The position numbers were made by a program, and so were the translations under genes. Shown in pieces: positions 60,075 to 64,000 of a stretch of DNA of 64,000 nt. The first letter of the stretch is position 1, and the number at the start of each line of letters is the position of its first letter. The notes under the pieces were generated by a model. That model was not told the DNA's origin, searched no databases, and saw nothing but the letters and a program-made list of their open reading frames with translations. The stretch comes from Hippopus hippopus (taxonomy: Eukaryota > Mollusca > Bivalvia > Cardiida > Cardiidae): positions 52,925,619 to 52,989,618 of the forward strand of contig OX328102.1 in the NCBI GenBank assembly GCA_946811185.2, written 5' to 3'.

Positions 60075-60962
60075 TTTCTTTTTCAGTGTTGAAATATTTT
60101 TCAGAATACTATTCTTATCCTTTTTATCCTATTTAACAGCGTAAAACTGCTCTTCAGTTAGAACTATTTCTGGATCAATGTTCCTTGATTTAGATAAGGG
60201 AAGTAAACATGAAAAGCCAAATGCATTCCTTTGTACATAGTTGTTTCCCCTACTTTGGTGGGAGGGAAATGAGCGGGGGGGGGGGGGGGGGCGGGGGCGG
60301 CGGAAGACGACACGTGTGTGCACTACTTGTGTGCACTGTTTTATAATAAAGAAGTCTTATGGTCTTATTTTGTAACTGTACGTTGCATAAATACTTTCAT
60401 ACAAAAGAACTAGATCTATACGTACATTTTGAAGATTCACCGATTAGATCTATAATAAATTATTTGACATAAATCTAGTAGAACCAAGATTAGACTGCAT
60501 AGTCTGATATTTGATTAAACCTTATCCTGCTAAATAACCAACATGAAACTTTCAAGTCGATAGTAAAAAATCCAAATGTTGCTATTTCAATTTTTTTGGG
60601 GAAAAAATATATCCATATCGGACAGTGTAGATCCAAGATAAGACTGATCTACATCTTAATGTGCATCTGAGCGAAATCGTCCTTGTTAAATATAGACAAT
60701 CAGCAGGAGTAAAGATTTAATGGCTTGATATAACGTGAAAACACAAAAATTATGGCTTCGGGAGATGTTATTCTTCACGAGCATTTTCTCCTAGTGCTGC
60801 AATATTTTAGAAATGTGTCTGTAGGGGTTCGTCTTTTAAGCCGCCTGTGGCACATGCGCTTGGTTTTTTTTTTGGGGGGGGGGGGGCGGGGGTTTGACAG
60901 ATTTCGATTCCCTTTTGACTATTTAGCCTAACATATACAACGATTTACATTATTACGTTATA

Positions 60963-63267
60963 CGAGGGGTGTTCGAAAAGTTTCGGGACAAGTGGCGTCA
61001 TTCTTTTGTATTTTGATATTTTTCAATGATTTTTTTTCCGTAGTGATAGCTACGTTTTTCTATAGTTTAATTGAAACAAATAAACGAAGATATACGGAAT
61101 GCGTGATTAATTGTCACCATAGCAACGTCAAGTCGACGCGAGCGGGGACCTCACCGCACAAAATAACTAGTTTTTATTGGCAACTATCAATCACAGTAGG
61201 CATTCCAATATGTTTTTGAATTGTGTATGGCAAAAGTATGCGCCAGCTGGGTGCACCGTCTACGACTAGCCATCAAAAGCTTCAGCGATTCGCTGACAGT
61301 AAGGCTTTCCTGATACAGTACAGAAAATGTAGTGGGAGGTTCTTGGAATCATTATTACGGCCGATGAAACTTAGATTATTTTGTATGATCCAGAGACCAA
61401 GCAAGACAGTTTTTTGTGGAAAACCCCTGATTCACCCTTGCCTACAAAAGCAGGTGTGATAACGTCTTTTTTGACCTGAAGAACAGCATAATTTAAATGA
61501 TATTTTACTTTCCACGGTTAACGACGTATATGACAAATGTTCGCGCGCATCCTCTGCTTTTGTATTTTTGTCGTGGATATTGAATCAAAAGTGCACCTAT
61601 GTATTTTTTGCACATAATGGTAATACTATTGGTGCACTGAAACAAGTAGATCTAGCACTTTCTTCGAGTAGTGTTGGTGAAGAGAAAAAAAAAAATGGAT
61701 CTTTGAACTGTCACCTTGAAATAATTAAAATGCTACTGACACGGCGTTACACACCAAACAAGGAAACAAAGGCAGGAAATTTAAAGCTGTGGAAGTATAG
61801 CTGTTTCCACTTTGAAAATTATTGTTAGAAAAGGGGAAATTGCTCCTATTGAGCAATTGTTATTTTTTCCCACTATGTCTGTTGAGATTTTATCCTATTA
61901 TTTTCCTATCTACTTCCACATTGACCTTCATCCTTGTTTTCTGACGAAATAAGCACGGATAAGTGCCATTTTGTGGTATTTGTCGAAGACAATACCACTA
62001 TGAGTTCAATATTGAATTTTGAAGACCATGTATCGTATTTTGTGCAAAGCCGAAGGAAATACACCCAATTAAACTAAATTTTTCTCAGACAAATGAGTTT
62101 TTCGATAGCACTCAAATATGTAATTGGAAATGGCATACACTGGGTGAGGCCATCGATCGTGGAAATACTAATTCTTGATTGAAAATAGCTTCACTCGCTC
62201 ATAGCCTTCTAGCTGCGCAATGATATATATATATACAAAATTTGTCTACTGATCGCTTGGTCCTGGGCTTTTTCGTTCCAAAATCAGTTCGTCCCGTGGC
62301 TTGTTCGTCTCATGATTGCGCGCTACTCCATTTGATTTGGCATGAATATCTATAGATCGAAATAATTGATTGTAATGTTGGGAATTAAATGTTAACGGCC
62401 AAATATATTTCAAAATCATAGCTTTCAGGTACAAACTTAATTTTATTCGATATTTTTTCACATGAGTTCTCTCTCTATCCATCATGCACCCTACGGTCAA
62501 TGGACGTTACTCCTGACTCCTGCTAATGATCAAAGGGAGACCACCAATACACAAATAATCCTAACTTTGTCATGAGTACTCTCCCTTCAACGAAAAAAGT
62601 ATTAATTTGCTTAGTAGGTTGACCTTCAAGCCAATATTTGAATAATATTTCTCATTTTCTTTCAAATTTTTAATTGCACACAATGGCTTCCTTTACAAAT
62701 ACCACTTCAGCGTTCTCAACGCTTTGATTATTTTTTTCTGATTGTTTAGAACTATAAATACTATTAGTGTGGAAATTTTAAGAAAAATATGTCCATTAGA
62801 TCAAACATTTTTTCGATTAACCCTTAATTCGATCAAATTATCACCCTATATAACATTAATATTTGTACATTTAACATGCTCAAAACCAGGCTTTTATATA
62901 TTTTTTGTGCAAAAATATATGAACTTTCAATAAAATTATGTATATTTGTACATTTTTCCTGTAATTTTCCTGTTTACTGACTATTAAACAAAGGCGCTTT
63001 AAATCCAATATAAACTGAATTTTGGAACTGTGTATACCTTTTTCAAAGGCAAATTGCTCAGAAACGAGCACGGTGACCCACACCTTTTTTACTGTAATCT
63101 CCTAGAGACATGATGAGCTTTCTATGTGCAAATCTGTCCGTTAGAAAAAATTTGTGATATACGTCATTAAATAATTGAAGCTATCATTACCGAAAAAATA
63201 ATGAAAAAAGTATCAAAAAAATAAAAGAATGGTTGCACTTGTCCCGAAACTTTTCGAACACCCCTTG
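60963..63267 (+). mobile_element. Degenerate Tc1/mariner element
   Basis: Terminal inverted repeats GAGGGGTGTTCGAAAAGTTT (from 60964) and its complement (to about 63266) match at about 31 of 33 end bases. The similarity extends inward, weaker, to about 75 bp. TA lies on both sides (60961-60962, 63268-63269), as for mariner. Around 61345-61450 a frame reads TADET, stop, IILYDPETKQDSFLWK, the conserved region around the first catalytic Asp of mariner transposase, with TAG where Trp is usual. Upstream transposase sequence is frameshifted. At 2.3 kb it is longer than an intact mariner, so it probably contains later insertions. Confidence 0.8.
61223..61459 (+). pseudogene. Mariner transposase remnant
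   Basis: Two frames must be combined to see it: one with HQKLQRFADSKAFLIQYRK, the other with ITADET and YDPETKQDSFLWKTPDSP. The catalytic DET is followed by a stop. No convincing second or third catalytic Asp region was found downstream. Inactive. Confidence 0.7.
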
Positions 63268-63378
63268 TACATGTAGATGCATAGATTTGTAAAAAAAAAA
63301 GATAATAAACAAGTGCCTTTGGTCTGTCGGCAAAGGTTTGGATTCGACCCAATTTTTCCAAATTAATTTTTTATTCGT

Positions 63379-63475
63379 TCGTTCGTTCGCTTGTTTGTAC
63401 AGCGTTTAACGGCGTTTTCAATATTATTTCAACTATATTGCGGCGGCCAGTGCAACTCTCTATTGATTCTCAAAA
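63379..63475 (-). mobile_element. SINE family A tail fragment
   Basis: Read on the plus strand, TTCGTTCGTTCGTTCGC, AGCGTTTAACGGCGTTTTCA and ATATTGCGGCGGCCAGTGC are the reverse of the family A tail. Confidence 0.7.
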
Positions 63476-63489
63476 TATTTGTTACAATT

Positions 63490-63585
63490 ATTTGGCTACC
63501 AGCATTTTCTCCTTTTCCTACGATGTTTTCAAAAGCCTTTTGCCTGAAGGTCGTTAAAGCTCAGAATGATGTGGTAAATGGTTAA
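63490..63585 (+). mobile_element. MITE-1 right half
   Basis: GGCTACCAGCATTTTCTCCT, CGATGTTTTCAAAAGCC and GATGTGGTAAATGGTTAA, without the left half. Confidence 0.65.
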
Positions 63586-64000
63586 AACATTGAAGGCCAA
63601 TGATCACCTAAGACCATACAGTATGGTCGTAGATATACATGTACATGTACACTGTTGCAACATTCTAACTTGGATATTTTGATTTTACTGCTATTGTTGC
63701 TTTTGAAAGCAATGTAGCCCTACATGAGACAGCTAGTTAGAGGATGCACGTAGTCTGATCCTTAAACTACATTGATTTATGTTTTGATATTTTCTAACAA
63801 CATTTCGAGCATTGGTTTTTTTTTATAGTACTAGCTCTATAATTGTTTTTGAAGACCGTGTAGCCCAATATCAGACGGTCACAGAGTGGACAAGCTGAAT
63901 TTAGATCTACTTTAAACGTTTTGAGACAATCTATCAGCGATACTATAATAATTATATGCTTAATTTTGACGACATTTTAGGCCAAGATCAGTCACATAAC
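63586..64000. other. Decayed MITE-2 pieces, otherwise nothing
   Basis: AGCCCAATATCAGACGGTC (about 63862) and AGGCCAAGATCAGTCACA at the window end resemble MITE-2 stems. No gene recognised. Confidence 0.4.

Overview
This is eukaryotic nuclear DNA, most likely from a bivalve mollusc and probably a heterodont clam or mussel. It is AT-rich, and its only intact gene is split by long introns. Nearly everything else is transposon-derived: tRNA-headed SINEs with (ATCA)n-type tails, foldback MITEs, (GACG)n-rich elements that end in CTCACCTGAG-type hairpins, and tandem units resembling Helentrons. The species guess comes from how these repeats look and is inference. Nothing bacterial or viral was recognised.

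Layout. 1-8.6 kb: SINEs of several families (one nested in another, several with target-site duplications), a tRNA-His-like gene at 2521-2592, foldback MITEs, and the 3' end of a LINE with a MITE inside it. 8.6-23.5 kb: a pair of ~0.5-0.6 kb inverted arms enclosing a tandem-repeat element and three direct copies of a 3.7-3.9 kb unit. Each unit has terminal features of a non-autonomous rolling-circle element (Helentron/HINE type) and carries a CpG-containing stretch that looks like a housekeeping promoter. 24.2-25.4 kb: a very recent 617-bp tandem duplication. 25.5-34.3 kb: three modular elements built from two satellite monomers (A, about 166 bp; B, about 145 bp) between hairpin termini. 34.5-40.5 kb: dense piggyBac-like foldback MITEs, an old segmental duplication and a 150-bp palindrome.

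The one gene recognised is on the minus strand, 55616 down to 40525: six coding exons giving an uninterrupted 302-residue mitochondrial carrier of the UCP-like branch of SLC25 (ucpB-like). All five introns are GT-AG and every exon joins in frame. Its roughly 0.9 kb of coding sequence is spread over 15 kb because the introns hold transposons: a degenerate, internally deleted minus-strand LINE (about 44.4-49.6 kb), a solo LTR (51.08-51.65 kb), a 2.4-kb non-coding element with long direct terminal repeats inserted in a MITE (52.75-55.15 kb), and many MITEs. Upstream of its first exon is a cluster of TACGGAC/GTCCGTA motifs.

55.6-64 kb has no recognisable host gene. It holds a foldback MITE with a perfect 20-bp stem, a CT microsatellite and a degenerate mariner element with matching inverted ends and TA duplications. 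Except for the carrier and perhaps the tRNA, no sequence here is a convincing host gene. Most open frames are short by-products of repeats. Repeat families were identified by reading and internal comparison only; no database was searched.
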